This document shows, one piece after another, positions 1 through 13,200 of a stretch of DNA of 64,000 nucleotides. Both the position numbers and the translations under genes were made by a program. The DNA comes from Neelides folsomi (taxonomy: Eukaryota > Arthropoda > Collembola > Neelipleona > Neelidae), in assembly GCA_034687125.1 (NCBI GenBank), contig JAQGBZ010000045.1, positions 62,001 through 126,000 of the forward strand, read 5' to 3'. Each line of letters begins with the position of its first letter. The first letter of the stretch is position 1. The notes below the pieces were generated by a model that was not told the origin of the DNA, ran no database searches, and worked only from the letters and a program-made list of their open reading frames with translations.

Positions 1-3000
1 GCATATTGTTAGTCCCGGGTTCCGTAATTCGGTGTAATGAGGAGATTGTGCCAAGGGGCCGGTTCCTTCTGCGCAAGGGGGATTTTTCTCTCTCCGGCAG
101 TTCTCCCGCATCCTCCGGACCGAGCGGAGCCAAAATTTCTCCCTTACGCAACCACGGACTTAATATATATAAAATTGGAAGAGACATTACTACGAAGAAG
201 ACGGGAAAGGTTGGATTAAGGAAAGATCGGCAAGTGAAGGAAGAGCCAAAATATTCAATTTCCCCCGGAGATCAACAACCAACCCGAATTTCCTTCAAAG
301 ACATTCTCCACCATCATCTTCAGTTTGCCCATACCACGCGAGCGGCAACAGACTTATTCCCATTTGTTCAATCCGCGGCTCAGGTCCTTTATCATCACAT
401 TTCCCCCATTTGAACCTTGCCCTATCCCCTCATTTTCCCTTTAAAGTGACTCGGTCTTTTACGTAAGTGCGTCTGTCAAAGGTACTTTTAACTCTCATCC
501 ATAATAAATCTTATATTAACAACCTTCCTGACCATATGCCATAAATACATGTGTACCGGTGTACCCAAGTATATTGATAATTAATTAATCTTGAGTTTAA
601 AAACTTTTTGACTTGAGTGAATAAGAAACAATATTAGACAGGAAGAACATAAATTACTGAAAGGATAGTTATAAGCTTATGTCAAATGTGGAAAAAGAAT
701 TAGGAGGAGATAAGAAATAATAGATCTTTGCCGTAGGAGGGAAAAGGGCGTAAGTGGAAGTGAAAGAATTTTGGGTTCGAAAGAATCCAGAGACATGTGA
801 TTGGGAGTAGGTACGAATTCTTTTTATGTGGGCATAATAGACACATTCCAATCCCTTCCGTTCAAATCCTTTCCCCTTCGAGACTTTTAAACCAATTATA
901 AGTAAAGTATAAGGAGTGAGGAAGTGAAAGAACATTTCCAATTAAAACCCGAGCCGGTATATCAAAACGACCCACTCCCGGGTCTCGGCCAGGAGAGAAA
1001 AGGTGGACGTGGAGAGAATTTGCGAAAAGAAAACATTGAATGAGAGTCCGGAAGGAAGTTTGAAGCGAATCCCGCACTCATAAATCACTCTGCTCCGAAA
1101 ACAACCATTTTCCTCTGTAAGTACATTGAGAGTAATTAGTCAAATTAAGTGAAGTGTAAAGGACGGAAAGGTTCTTTTACAAAAGTTACAAATAAGTTTT
1201 CCCCAGAAAAAACTTTGACTTCAAAACACTTGAAACTGGGAAAAATTCCTTCTTTTAAATAGTGTTGAAAGAGAGGAGGACATTGGTGAATCTCTTCGAC
1301 CTAAATTCATTTCAAGAATTTCTCCACGAAGAGTGAAAAGACTCGAATTCGAATCGAGAAAGAAGAAAAAGTGTGAGATCGAAAGTGAATAGAAATAAAA
1401 GAGAAGAACCCTTCCTCTCAATATACGACTACAAAAGTATGTCTCAACTTGAACTCTCTTAAATATATAAACCATACACAAATACAACATTTATTATACG
1501 TTTAAAACTATACTATATAAAATAGCATTAAATTCCAAAATTTATGGTATTGTAATATCAGTAATAATCTAAACATAAATATTACAAGAAAATCACGGTT
1601 CTAATAAATACATATATTATATTCAATACTACCGATATGTATCTAAATGTAAAGATAAAGTGAATATATGAGGTTATACTTACCCATTTGTATCTGTATT
1701 TATATTACATTGTGCCCACATCGATGTGCACGTGCACATATAAATGCACAGGTGATAGTTTAATTGTGTATGATGGCATCATGCATTTGATACTTATCCT
1801 TTTAATAGGTTTATAACACTTATATGGGTATTCTTTGCTGTAGGTTTGTATGATTGTTATATAAATTGTACATTGGTCTTCCACAACTCACCCACACACT
1901 TTTACACTCGATTCCAACTCAATTGTTTTAAATCAACCATTCTAAATTCTAATTTCCCCAACTTTCACTCCATCCTTGAACATCAATCGAGGGAAAGAAA
2001 ACGATCTCTTTTAAAATATACGGTGGGTGAAGAACTCATCCATAATACTTCCTTTAAACCCACTTTTATATTCTTTACGACTCTATCAGTCGGAACAAAA
2101 GTCGGAACAAGTAAGAAAACCATCACTAGACGCATTCTCCCGTCCGACCTCCTCCGTCCATTCAACTCTTACTTAAAAAAGGAGATAAAGAAGGGAAATT
2201 TCCCATTCTTAAATGGTGACTCTTTCTCTCCCACCATTTCCCCGTTTTCTTTTTCCTATCTCTTCATCTCGATTCTTTAATTCTTCACTTCAATTCCGCC
2301 TCAAGACCTTCTTTTCCCTCAACAAACAATTTGTCTTTTTCATCTCAATCCGTCACGATCATTAGATAATGATAGCGGATAAATATTTAAAGGGTTTTCA
2401 AGGAGCCGACGAGGGATTTTAAATTGCCGTTTAATTGTGAGAACGGGAAAGAAAAAAGATAATTGTTGTGGAGGGAAGATAGTGACGATGTGTGTCCTTT
2501 TCAGACTCTTTTTCTCTCTCTCAGCCTCCCATTTTCCCTTTTCGATCGAGGTTCGTTCGGCGGTCGGCGTGACTTATTGTGAAGGGCTGAAAGGAAATAA
2601 TTACGAAGTAGGAAGGAGAATTACTTATAGTGTGGGATTTCCCTGGTCCCAATCGATCGGAGATTTCCAGGAGAAGTGAATAGGCAGTTAAAAAGACGGC
2701 GTTAAATGAGGAGGACGTATGAAGTGTCTCAGGGCTTTACTCAGCTCAACCAACGGTTCATCGGATCATTAGTCATCTCCGAGATCACTAGTTTGCAAAA
2801 TTTAATATTCAATTTCCTTTGTTCAATCTTTGAGAAGTTAATGAGCCAATTCCTCAACGGCACGGCCTTTTATTATTGACTAAAAACAGCTTTTAATTTA
2901 TTGCTAAATATCGTCATTTCCCACCAATTTCAATTCTTTTCATTTTCTTTGAATTCCATCGGTTTAAAATTAATTTTTTAAATTACTAAAACATTAAAAA

Positions 3001-4140
3001 TAAATTGACAAAGTTAATTCCATTATGCTGCAGAAATCTTTAACTTTACAAATCGGTTAGATTTTCAATTAATTTATTTTTACAAAAGCTTTATAAATAA
3101 TATTTCGTAGTTGAAAGTTAGTCAAGAAAATCAAGATTATTTTCAATAAAATGATGAACACTTAATTTAATTAAACAAATAATGTTTTTTCTTAATTTAA
3201 TAGATATAAATGTATGTACTCCCAGTTGTTGTTAATGCGCTATTGACCGAGTCTTTGCAAATGTAAAATTCAAGGTATTGGTGAAAGCAAATCTTTGCGA
3301 ATTTCATCACATTTGATGCAAGTGAAATATGATGAGAGATATATGAAATTGTACGACTTTTATCATCATTTAACTTATTCTGCGTTGGGCCAAATGTGGT
3401 TTTGAAAAGAAGTGGGTTGGAAAGAATAATTGAAGGTATGGGAATTGTGCGGGGAGTTGAGGGAGAGAAAGAAAATGATTGTGATTAGGATTAGAGATTA
3501 TGAATCTCTCCTTGTTTCATTTCCTCCTCCCACGAGCTTGAGAGATTTATGATCTTTGGAGTGAAGGCGGCCCGCTCTTTATTTATTCACATTTAACTTT
3601 CTTCCTTTTTCGCTAATTTTCCGAATCTCCCCGTCTCTTCATATTCCCGAGTCTATTCATGAGTTCGTTGACGTGACGGGGAGGGAAAAGTTTCCCTACC
3701 CCAACTTTGAATCTTCTTCTCCTGGAGAAGATTCAGAGAAGAAGAGCGGAAAAATGGGTGAGGATAAAGAAACACTTCTTCTCCCCTTTCTGACGGTGGA
3801 AATGGCGGAAATTCACTTTCTACTCCTCGGAAACTTGGAGAGTTCTTATCCAAATTGTTTATGTATGAGGGCTCTTGTCATAGGGAAACCTTGTCTTCGC
3901 CTTGTCACTCCCGTCCCACTTTTTAATCTCCTCTGTTTGATAATAAATCAGGAACTCTAAACTCCCAACATCCTCCCCCTCCCTTTAGCTATCAAAATCG
4001 TGAAGTGAATTTCCTCATTAGCTAATTAATTTTCCATGATGAGGATCCCGCAAATGATTCGGGGAGAAAATTATGTTCTGATGTTCTCGTTTTCCTTTTT
4101 AGGACTTTTCATTCCCGCGCTGTTGAATAAATAATGAGAG
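1..4140. other. Upstream region of the dpr-like gene, no recognised gene
   Basis: This is AT-rich non-coding DNA with alternating purine-rich and pyrimidine-rich stretches. It should contain the promoter and 5' untranslated exons of the + strand dpr-like gene, but no core promoter could be fixed. A pyrimidine tract ending in AG at 4101-4102 could be the acceptor of a 5'UTR exon that continues into the start codon at 4141. Open frames at 6-413 and 1846-2280 have no recognisable domain and are probably chance. Overlapping palindromes lie at 1717-1739. Confidence 0.5.
1717..1739. repeat. Two overlapping palindromes with a CACGTG E-box
   Basis: CACATCGATGTG (1717-1728) overlaps ATGTGCACGTGCACAT (1724-1739). 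Both are perfect palindromes. The second is centred on CACGTG, the core of a bHLH-type E-box. It lies about 2.4 kb before the dpr-like start codon. A regulatory role is only possible, not shown. Confidence 0.5.
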
Positions 4141-4151
4141 ATGGAATCTAG
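4134..4151 (+). promoter_or_regulatory. Short upstream ORF overlapping the dpr-like start codon
   Basis: An ATG at 4134 opens a five-codon frame that ends with TAG at 4149-4151. It overlaps the main start at 4141 in another frame. If the transcript includes this stretch, it could lower initiation at the main ATG. The main ATG has G at both -3 and +4. The overlap is visible in the sequence; any effect on translation is inference. Confidence 0.3.
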
Positions 4152-4207
4152 ACGGGTGTTCGTGGTCCTCAACCTCCAATTCATCTTCCTCCTCATTCTC
4201 CTCTACG
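4141..4207 (+). CDS. dpr-like exon 1: signal peptide
   Basis: This exon encodes 22 codons plus one base. The N terminus has two arginines followed by a hydrophobic core (FVVLNLQFIFLLILLY), a clear signal peptide. The exon ends in TACG before GTAAGA, a good donor in phase 1. It supplies the first base of a Gly codon completed by GG at the start of the exon at 35840. The signal peptide, the strong donor and the matching phase support the join, but the 31.6-kb distance means RNA data are needed to prove it. Confidence 0.75.
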
Positions 4208-7200
4208 GTAAGATCAAGCTTTTATCAAATCTGTTCCATAAACATAAACTCTCGCCTTCATCATCATCATGGAACAAAATTGGGTCGTTTTCTTTTACAT
4301 AATATATTTACCCAAATTCCTTGTCAGCACGTGTTCAGAGATGACCCACGTTCACGTACACTTTTTATGTTGAGGGTGACATTGAGAAGTATTTAATCAT
4401 CTTACAAGAAATGCGATAGGATTGGGAAAAGGTGTGAGCCGAGACTCGAGCTCACAGGTGATAAGATCATAATGACATAATTATCCTTTGATTTTTCATG
4501 TGAGAAGGAAAGGAGAAATATAGGGCTTGGGAGCATAGGGCAGGAATGGGGAAAATATATGGAATGTATTAGTTGGAGAAAATGAAATTTATGATGGGAG
4601 GTAAAGGGTACGATTTAATTAATTGTTATTATATCCTCTCTCTCTATTCAATGTGATATTATTACCTTCGACCTTATCGGACGGGGAAAAGAAGGTTATA
4701 GAAAAAGAATGTAATTTTCCAATTGATTTTCTCTTCTCCTTCTTCTTATATGGAGAATCAATAAAGGGTTCCGAGAAGTAAGAAAAAGATTAAAGTTCAA
4801 TAAAACTATTTATGAAGAGGAAAAAGAGGAGGAATTGGTCAAATTACTAACGAGATCTTCGCATTCATCATTAAAATTTATTCTTCCTGGGTCGTCTAAT
4901 TGATCTTATAACTCTTATTCAGTATTATCACTTTATCAATTCTCCACATTTATGCCTTCACCGCTTGGCCAATTATTGAGTAATGAATCCTGGACATGCG
5001 GAACAAACAAAAGTTCAATTCCCTCAAATTCCCTTTCATATATTTAAATGGGGGAAAATGAAGAAATTCTTAGGATCGCGTGAATACCCCAGGAATTTAA
5101 ACTTTTTAAAAGGTTGAAGGTTTCGGACAGGTTGGGTTCGGTTCGGAAAGGTGCTCCAATGTGGGAGTTGGAAAGAGGGAAACAAATGGAGAGTATTTAC
5201 TCTTAGAGGGAGGGAAGAGAAGAAAGGTTTCCATTCACCTTCTCCGCTTATTAATCAAAGTGGGAGTCAATAAGGCTGTCGAAGAGTCTCGACCGTATAA
5301 ATAACTCTCCTATATATTCCCATACGACGATATTGCTCTTTGTTTAACGGAGATCCCAGGATTTATGTGGGACTCAGGTGGAATTTAAGACTCAGACTAC
5401 CCACAGACTCCAACAAACCAAGGTGAAGAAATCCGTGCATTCTTTTAAATATTACATTCCTATTCTTATTGTTAGAATATATTCCATACATATTAGGTAT
5501 TACATCACATTGGAAAAAATCTTATTGTTTATTACTATTTTCATTTCCTAGAATCTCTGCATAAATAATCGCAAATAAATGGATCTTTTTATTGGCTCAT
5601 TTATCCATACATCGTTCATCGGATAGATCGTTTAGTGTTAAAAATGAAATATTAATATTTATGGACGTCAGCGTTTATTAACACTAAACCATTGACGTGG
5701 ATCAGATAAAAAAATTATTGGCGAAATTGATGATTATCGTGATGTAATTAAAAGCTGATGGTAAGAAGAATGTTTGAATGAATTAAATATGGGAAATAGC
5801 GAATAAGTATTGGATGGTATTGAGTTGCCTTGAGGGTTGGATTTGATGGATGAAGTGGAGAACAACAGGTTATTTAATTGCCCTTCCCCATCCTCATATG
5901 GTACACGGGGAACGGTGGATGAATTATTGAGTGATGGACTTGATTTCAATCCATTCTCTTTCTCCTCCCTTCCTTAATCATTCATTACTAGAAGTTCTGG
6001 ACAGAAGTCGCGAGGAAGGAACACATTTCCCTTTCCTAATCTCCACGAAGTAGAGCGGAAGGGAAGTGAGACCAACACGGATTTAAATTACTCTACTGCC
6101 TTACATGACCACGGATACCCCGAGTAAAACCCAACTAACCCGACAAATTCCCATGAATTTTAAATAAGATTTAACAGCATATAAATCCCTTTCATCTGTT
6201 CCCAAAATAATCCAAAATTCCCAATTGCACTTGCATTTCCCATTTTTACACCAATTCCATTCTAAAACCAACTCTAATGGATGCAGAGAGAAGGAGGAGG
6301 AAAATCTGGTCCAATTGTTTAGGAGAGTTGTATGGGTAATTGATCCGCTTCCAACATGTATGGCTATGGGAATGGACCAGAGTGAATAATTAAAGATGGC
6401 CAAAGAGTTTGACTTTCCTGTTTACTTTCTAGAGTGTTGAGAGTGGGACCTCGTGTCACCATTGTTGACTCCCGATGGACACTCGCCCTTTTAAAGTCTC
6501 CCCTATAGATTCTGCACGACCCTCTCGAACTTCAATTTATACCCATTGGACTTTCAACTTCCTGGGTCTTTTTTCCAATCCAATTCCTCTTCTCTCAAAC
6601 TCTAAAATCTAAAAGGGCCATTCCATGAATGTACCAATATTTACCTTATGAAAAATCCTACACCCGAACGAGATTAAAAACTGCTCCACTTTTTTTAAAC
6701 TTTGTCGAATGGCAAAGTTGATTCAACTGAATAGAATATAGGAATAATACATGTACATAACAGATATATTATATGCAATGTGTAAGTATAGGCATGGGCG
6801 TTTGAGTAGTTGCTAACAATAAGGTGTGCAGAGTTCACACGATCTATTTTATAGAAAAGTTATATTTATTGTTGTGGTTTTTATATAGGGAAGATAGACT
6901 TCTTTAGTAGTGGTTTTTATAGGAAATTTATTCCGAAATGTGTTTATTCAGTAGAGGTCCCCTATAAGTATCAGAAAATGTAAAATAGAGATTATTGTAG
7001 AAAATGTATATTTATTTACTAGAGGTTCATATAGGGAAGTTTATATTGTGGATCCAAATAATTGAAGACGGTGAAATGAATATGTTGATGGGATAATTTG
7101 AAAATAGTTTTCTTGGGGGCGGATGGTGCGGATGGAATTCATCGGCCGAGATAGTGGGATTATGGATTGTGTATGAATATGGATAATGGAGAGCGAGCTG

Positions 7201-10200
7201 AATATTCGAGGGTTGAGAGGATGGAATTGGATTATGGGGATACCTTGGAGGGGAAAAGGAAAGAATGAGTTGGTCTATCTCTCGTCAGAAAGATATTCCT
7301 CCTCCACCTCGACATACCTTTCCCACTTCTTTCCTATCCCAGAGAGTTTAAAAGAGAAATATTCACTTGGCTCCCCTTTTCTGTATCCACCATATCTCTT
7401 ACACTTCCTTCCGCCGGTTCCTCGCCACTCACCTCCGCCTGGATTCTTTCTCTCGTCTTGTGTGGGAATAAAAAGGAAAAGTCTTTTCCTCTTCAAACCT
7501 CTTTATGCACTCCATCACGACTCCTTAAAAGTGAATATGATGGAGGCGATGATGTCCAAGGCAATTCTATTATCATCCCTCTACATGGCATACATTACTT
7601 CAATTTAAACCTCGATTTATACAGGAAAGGGAATAAGATGAATGCTCCATGACTCCAAAAGGCTTGTACTCTTGTTCAGTCATGAGAGACATGTATTACT
7701 TGTATTTCTTGTACATGGGGTTTGTATGAGTTGGGTTAGTATTAGGAAGGAAATTGGTTCACTTTCTCGATGTACCTGTTCGAGGTCTATTACTTCCCAT
7801 TGGTCTTTCCGAACCTCAAAGTTTTCCCATCCCCACCAGATCCGTTCTCTTCCCCAAGTGTAGCATGTATTCCATTAGACTTTCTCCCATTAAAGTTTAT
7901 AGTGTCGTTCTCATTGGGAGAGTGTGTATGTAAGTAAGTAAGAGTCCCGTTCCCATAATAATAATATAGGACCAGACGAGTCATACTTGCGAGGTCCTCC
8001 AGTCGGTCCTCGACTCAAGTTCCCCATTTCCCAAAAACTTTTGTTTATATCCTTCCTCCTTCGAATGGAGTCCCCGGGAGTTATTTACTACAAGACCCAC
8101 ATTTTAATAGCCGATTACTCTCATAAATCCCGAGTACAAGCCGCTCTCTCAAATCTTAAACTTCCTCCTAATCGGACGAGATGTAAGGAGGAATATTTAA
8201 ATCAGAGAACTCCACTTCCGCCCATCGTAAATCCCCCCAAACTGGCCCATTGACTCTTTAATAAAATCCTACATTTGGTAGACATACTCCTTTAACTATC
8301 AATTCCTCATCATTTATAATATCATCCCTCCAACTATGTCCTCGATGAAAGCAGGCGCGTATTAAGGATGGGTGTAATGTCATGTAATATTTCCTCCCGT
8401 CCATCATTCCCCCTTTACGGCTCTTAAATTGAGATGCATGGAGGGTAATGTGTCTATTAAGGGAAGATTTTTATATAGGGAGATCGTTGTGTGTTATTGG
8501 GGGACTTTGGAGCCGGGCCGTTCTTCTTTTCTTTCCTCTAATTACTCCAATTATCCCATCGAGCCGAGTGTGTTTATAGGCCGTAATTGCCTTCTTGTTC
8601 TAAGCTTTACGGGGATTGAGCACGGTATCCACTTGAAAAGAGAGCGGCACTTAAGGTTAAGATTTATTTCACAGCCTAACTACTATTTATCTTAAATTCC
8701 TCTAACTCTTTATTATTCCTCCTCCTTTCCTTAAGGCCCGAATGTCGAATATGAATTTATGGCAGAGCTTCAATCTCCCCCATTTCTCTTTTTTCAAATT
8801 CTGGCTTTCGAGCCTTTTAAATAACCCCAAACCCCAATTTACATACACTCCCTTCGTAAATACCCTTACTATTATTTAATACCTTATAAGAGAATAGGAA
8901 TGAGAGAATAAACAAAGTTTAATTTATAGGTATAGGAATTTACCAGATATACCATAGATAGACAGTTCTTAGGTCAGGATATTTGTGAGTATTTTCAAAC
9001 GTCTCTTTTCAAGTTCTCTTTATGTAAACAATGAGCAGAGGATGTGTATCAGGAATGGAGAAAGGGTTGAGCTCGTTATGGTGTGAAGAAATTAAGGGAT
9101 TTGATAAGAAATAAATATATAGGGTATAGATGAGGGTCCTGGTAAACTACATGTCCCACTTGGGTGGATCCCGGGGATCTCAAAACTTTAGAGGGAAGGA
9201 GAGAATGGGAATTTCTCATTGGAGAAGAGAAAAGGAGCCTCTGGGAAAAATTATTCTTGGGATCGGGCGGAATGGAAACTTCCTAGCTTTTTATGGGGCC
9301 AAGAGAAGTGAGTTGCAGTGAAGGGAAAAAAACACCTCTATTTATTAGCCGACCAGCCTCTCACGTACAATTTGAAAAAGTTTGAAAGTGAGGAGAAATA
9401 CACCCTGCCCTATCATCACCTACAGGAATCGGGAAAGGACATTTACTGAGAAATCTCTTCTTCAATTCCTTCTTCGCATCTTTCTCCTCGCACTTTTTTT
9501 CAATCTTTTCACTATATATCTGATTATGAATTCACTTCCAATTACTATTCTATAACAATATAGATCTTTTTCCATTCATATATTTACCGTATGAACATAT
9601 TAGTTTTAGAATATGTATTTAATATATCTCTGATATCTCTATCTCGGATAGATCTATGCTCTCTTTTTTAAAAATTTTGATACGGGACATACAGGATATG
9701 GGACATATCTTATGCCTGATATGTTTGTAAGCATCATGTGACAATGATAAGTATGATGGTTATATTTGATATGGTTTCATCGTGTCTTCTCCGTCCTCTG
9801 GTATTGATTCCAAATTCAACTTCATAAATTATGGAGGAGTCGTAAAAATTAACGCAGTGTGTGTGTTGTTGGATTTTCAGGATTATGATTTTATGGTAAT
9901 TGTGTGAGGGTTAAACGGCGTTTTCCTCACTCCCTCTTTTCCCGATTCACTCGAGGATCGTTGAGCACACATTGGACGAGGGAAATTTCCACTGGATTTC
10001 TCTATTCTTCCATGCCAGGATTCCTGGGAGCCGTGGCGGGTGTTTATGGGAGAACCCGGGCGTTAATGAAGATAATGAATGGAGGTGGATGAATATTATA
10101 ATATCAGGCCGCAAAGGCCCATGAGGAATACCTACTTAAGCGAAGCATAAGCACTCAAACGCATTTTCCTTTCTACCCATCTCCGGCTTTAATCCTAAAA

Positions 10201-13200
10201 CTGAATCTGGCCCTCCGGACTATTTCATGAACTATTGCGTAAGTCCTCCCTCTGTTATGTGGGAAGGACTTGTTTAAGAAATGGGATATACATATTAAAA
10301 CTATTAAATATCATATAAGGAAACCTTTCTGTTGGCCCAACTTGTAAAATCTACTTCACTTTCACTCAAGTTGAGTCTTTGGCCAAAGATTGAATCCCTC
10401 GTTGAAAAATTTTTTCTCTTTCCACCTCCCGGCACTCAAAGTTAACTTTGTAATAATTGATAATGAAAGTAGTCTTACATAACAAAGTAGAACCCAAGAG
10501 GGTCTTACTTACGTTTCCTCTTTCAATCTTCAATCATCCTTCTTCAAAACCCACGCCCTAATTAGCACCACATGTGACAGATCTATAATCGATAAGATTA
10601 CTCATTGTCATTTTAATTTCCTCAAAGTAAGCCCTGGAGGAATGGCATTTCCATTATTAATTCCCAGTTATATCTGTCTGTACCTACAACTATTCACGCA
10701 CTTACATAATAAGTATATCATGTATTTATACTTAAATATGTAGTAAAATTATTTTATGTGAGTCATGATCATGTGTCATGTTACATATGAGCAATGTGAA
10801 TAAATTCCGAGAATTTCCTTAAGTAAATCCTTTGGTTAGAAATAATTAATGTGTTTAATTTTGTTAAAACATTTCAATTGTATAACATGTACCTTTATGG
10901 CCAGATTTGTTTATTTGATTTTTTGTGATTGGAGGAATGCTTTAAAAGTTTGAGGTTAATTATGGATGTTGAATTGAATTCCTATTGTGTAGGCGGATTA
11001 GGATGAAAAGAGCTGAATTGATCAAGTGAGGGAAGCTGATTACATTTCCCCTTATATTTCTATTATGATGATGTGGTCTTTACTTCTCCAACTCACCAAA
11101 CCCAAATCCCTTACGAGAGAGATTGGATGAATTCCTCAGTGCCGAGCGTTCAATTCGGGAGGAGCTGAGGAGGCATTCAAACAATATTATTTCGATTCCT
11201 TCTCTCTTCCCCTCATCCCCTTAGATGATATTAAAGGAAATTATATATTCGCCGTTCATCTATTCAAATAGGAATCGGCAGTAGCCTTGAAGCGGTCAGA
11301 TACGAGATTCTATTATTCTAACATCTAATTCAATTACATTAGTCGGAAATGCATTTGAGGGAATTTCAACTCTGAGGGAAGCACATTATCTTCCTACTTT
11401 ATTCCTTTCCTAAAACAAACATGCAATGAGTTTACATTACATATACGAGAACAATGCATTTGGATAAAATGTTCATTCAAGAGAAGTGACTCATAAGATA
11501 CCACAACTTTCAATTTAACAATGGATCCCTAATATTGAAATTATGTAAGATAAGACGAGGAGGGCGGATTGGATATAAGAATAAACGGTCCATTCAATCA
11601 ACATTCGAACCATTGTTCCCTCCACAATCCTTTCCTTAAATAGAGAATCAATCTGAAGAAAAAAGGAATTCCTTTACCAAATTACTCCCTTTATTACAAT
11701 TACAATACACATTCAGTACAAAAATAGTAAATAAAGTGCATTTTTTATCCCTTTCCATTTTATTACCAATTTAAAGAAAATGCACATTTGATTATTTGAT
11801 ACGAGAAACATTTTAAATCTCACTTAACCTACAAAACTAATGGTTAAATGTATTATTTGTATTGTTTAACCTTCAGAAGCTTCAAGACAAATGTTTAAAA
11901 ATAATAGTAAAATTTTTTATATGGGAGTGAGTAGAATTTCGTATGGGTTTTAAAGAGATTTGTTGCCTTAAATATTTTGAGTAAAAAGATCCATTTGGGA
12001 AGGATGTTGAGTGTGGAAAGGAGAGTCTTGACAAATATTTCGACGCTCCTTGTTTTCAAACACATAACGTGTGACTTCTCAAATGGTAGGATGCTTTTAA
12101 AAGGAAGCTGAGAACATTGCTTTTTCTCATTCTTTCAGATCTTCCGACGAGACACACAATCTCTTCTCTCTTGTACCTACAGATAGAATAGAAAGGAGTT
12201 GAGTATAAGTAATAGAAAAAGGATATGCTCTATCGATTCATCCTTTCCTAACTTTTCCTTGTTTTAATGGAGAATTAACCCAAGTTGGTCCAACAGCCGG
12301 TTCTAAATGGAGAGGTTCTCAATGGAGCCGGATTTAGTTAATGGTTGATTAAGGAATGAATGACAGCGGTATTTGTGACTTTGGGGGTTTATGGAGAGCA
12401 TAATGAGAGAATGAGAGTTGACACATGTGGAAAATGGTCATTGAATGAGGAGGGCAAAATGTATTGTGTGGAGAGAGTTGATGTTTACCCCAACTCCAGG
12501 GTTATGATATCGGAGGGTTCTTTTGTGTTGGCTAGGGCCGGCCGAGGCGTGAAAAGGACGAACATTTGTTGGGAGAATAAAGAGATTCGAACTTGTGGGA
12601 GGTAACACGGCCCAATCTATTCAAACTTAAACAATCTCTTACATATTTTCACCCCTGTTTTCATTTCCTAACGGGCTTGGAAACATTATCAAAATGACTT
12701 TCCAACTGTGCTCGTTTATACACTATTGTGATTATTGCCATTATATAATAGATTTTATCATTTTGATATTTATTCCATTATTTGCGAATACTAATAAGTA
12801 TACTTTCATTCACTTGCTTATTCACATTGTCCTTGTTAGTAATGAAAAATTTAATTGGAACATATGACCGAATTTGTAATTTAATTACAATATGCGATAA
12901 AAGTATAAATTGGAATGGAATCCTTGGTTGGACATGTTTGAGTTTGACCAGAGAGAAATAAAAGGGAAAAGGTTAGATTTATCGGTATGGTAAATGGTCA
13001 GGTGGGGAACTGTTTATATTATCATAGATAGGAGGAAGAGAAATAAATCAGGGTTAAAGATTCCCCAAGGAGGAATCCCTGCCTCAAATCTTCCCAGTCA
13101 CCCTAATATCCTCTTCAGGCAATAGGAACATGAGGAATCAATCACAATCTCGAAATGGTAAAACTTCGCCCCATCCATTAGAATTGGAGGAAGAAGGAAT

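Noticed and set aside
6-413. 135-codon open frame at the window start
   Set aside because: No recognisable domain, no splice context, and composition like the surrounding non-coding DNA.
1846-2280. 144-codon open frame on the + strand
   Set aside because: It follows a pyrimidine-rich stretch, is rich in Phe, Ser and Pro, and shows no family motif.
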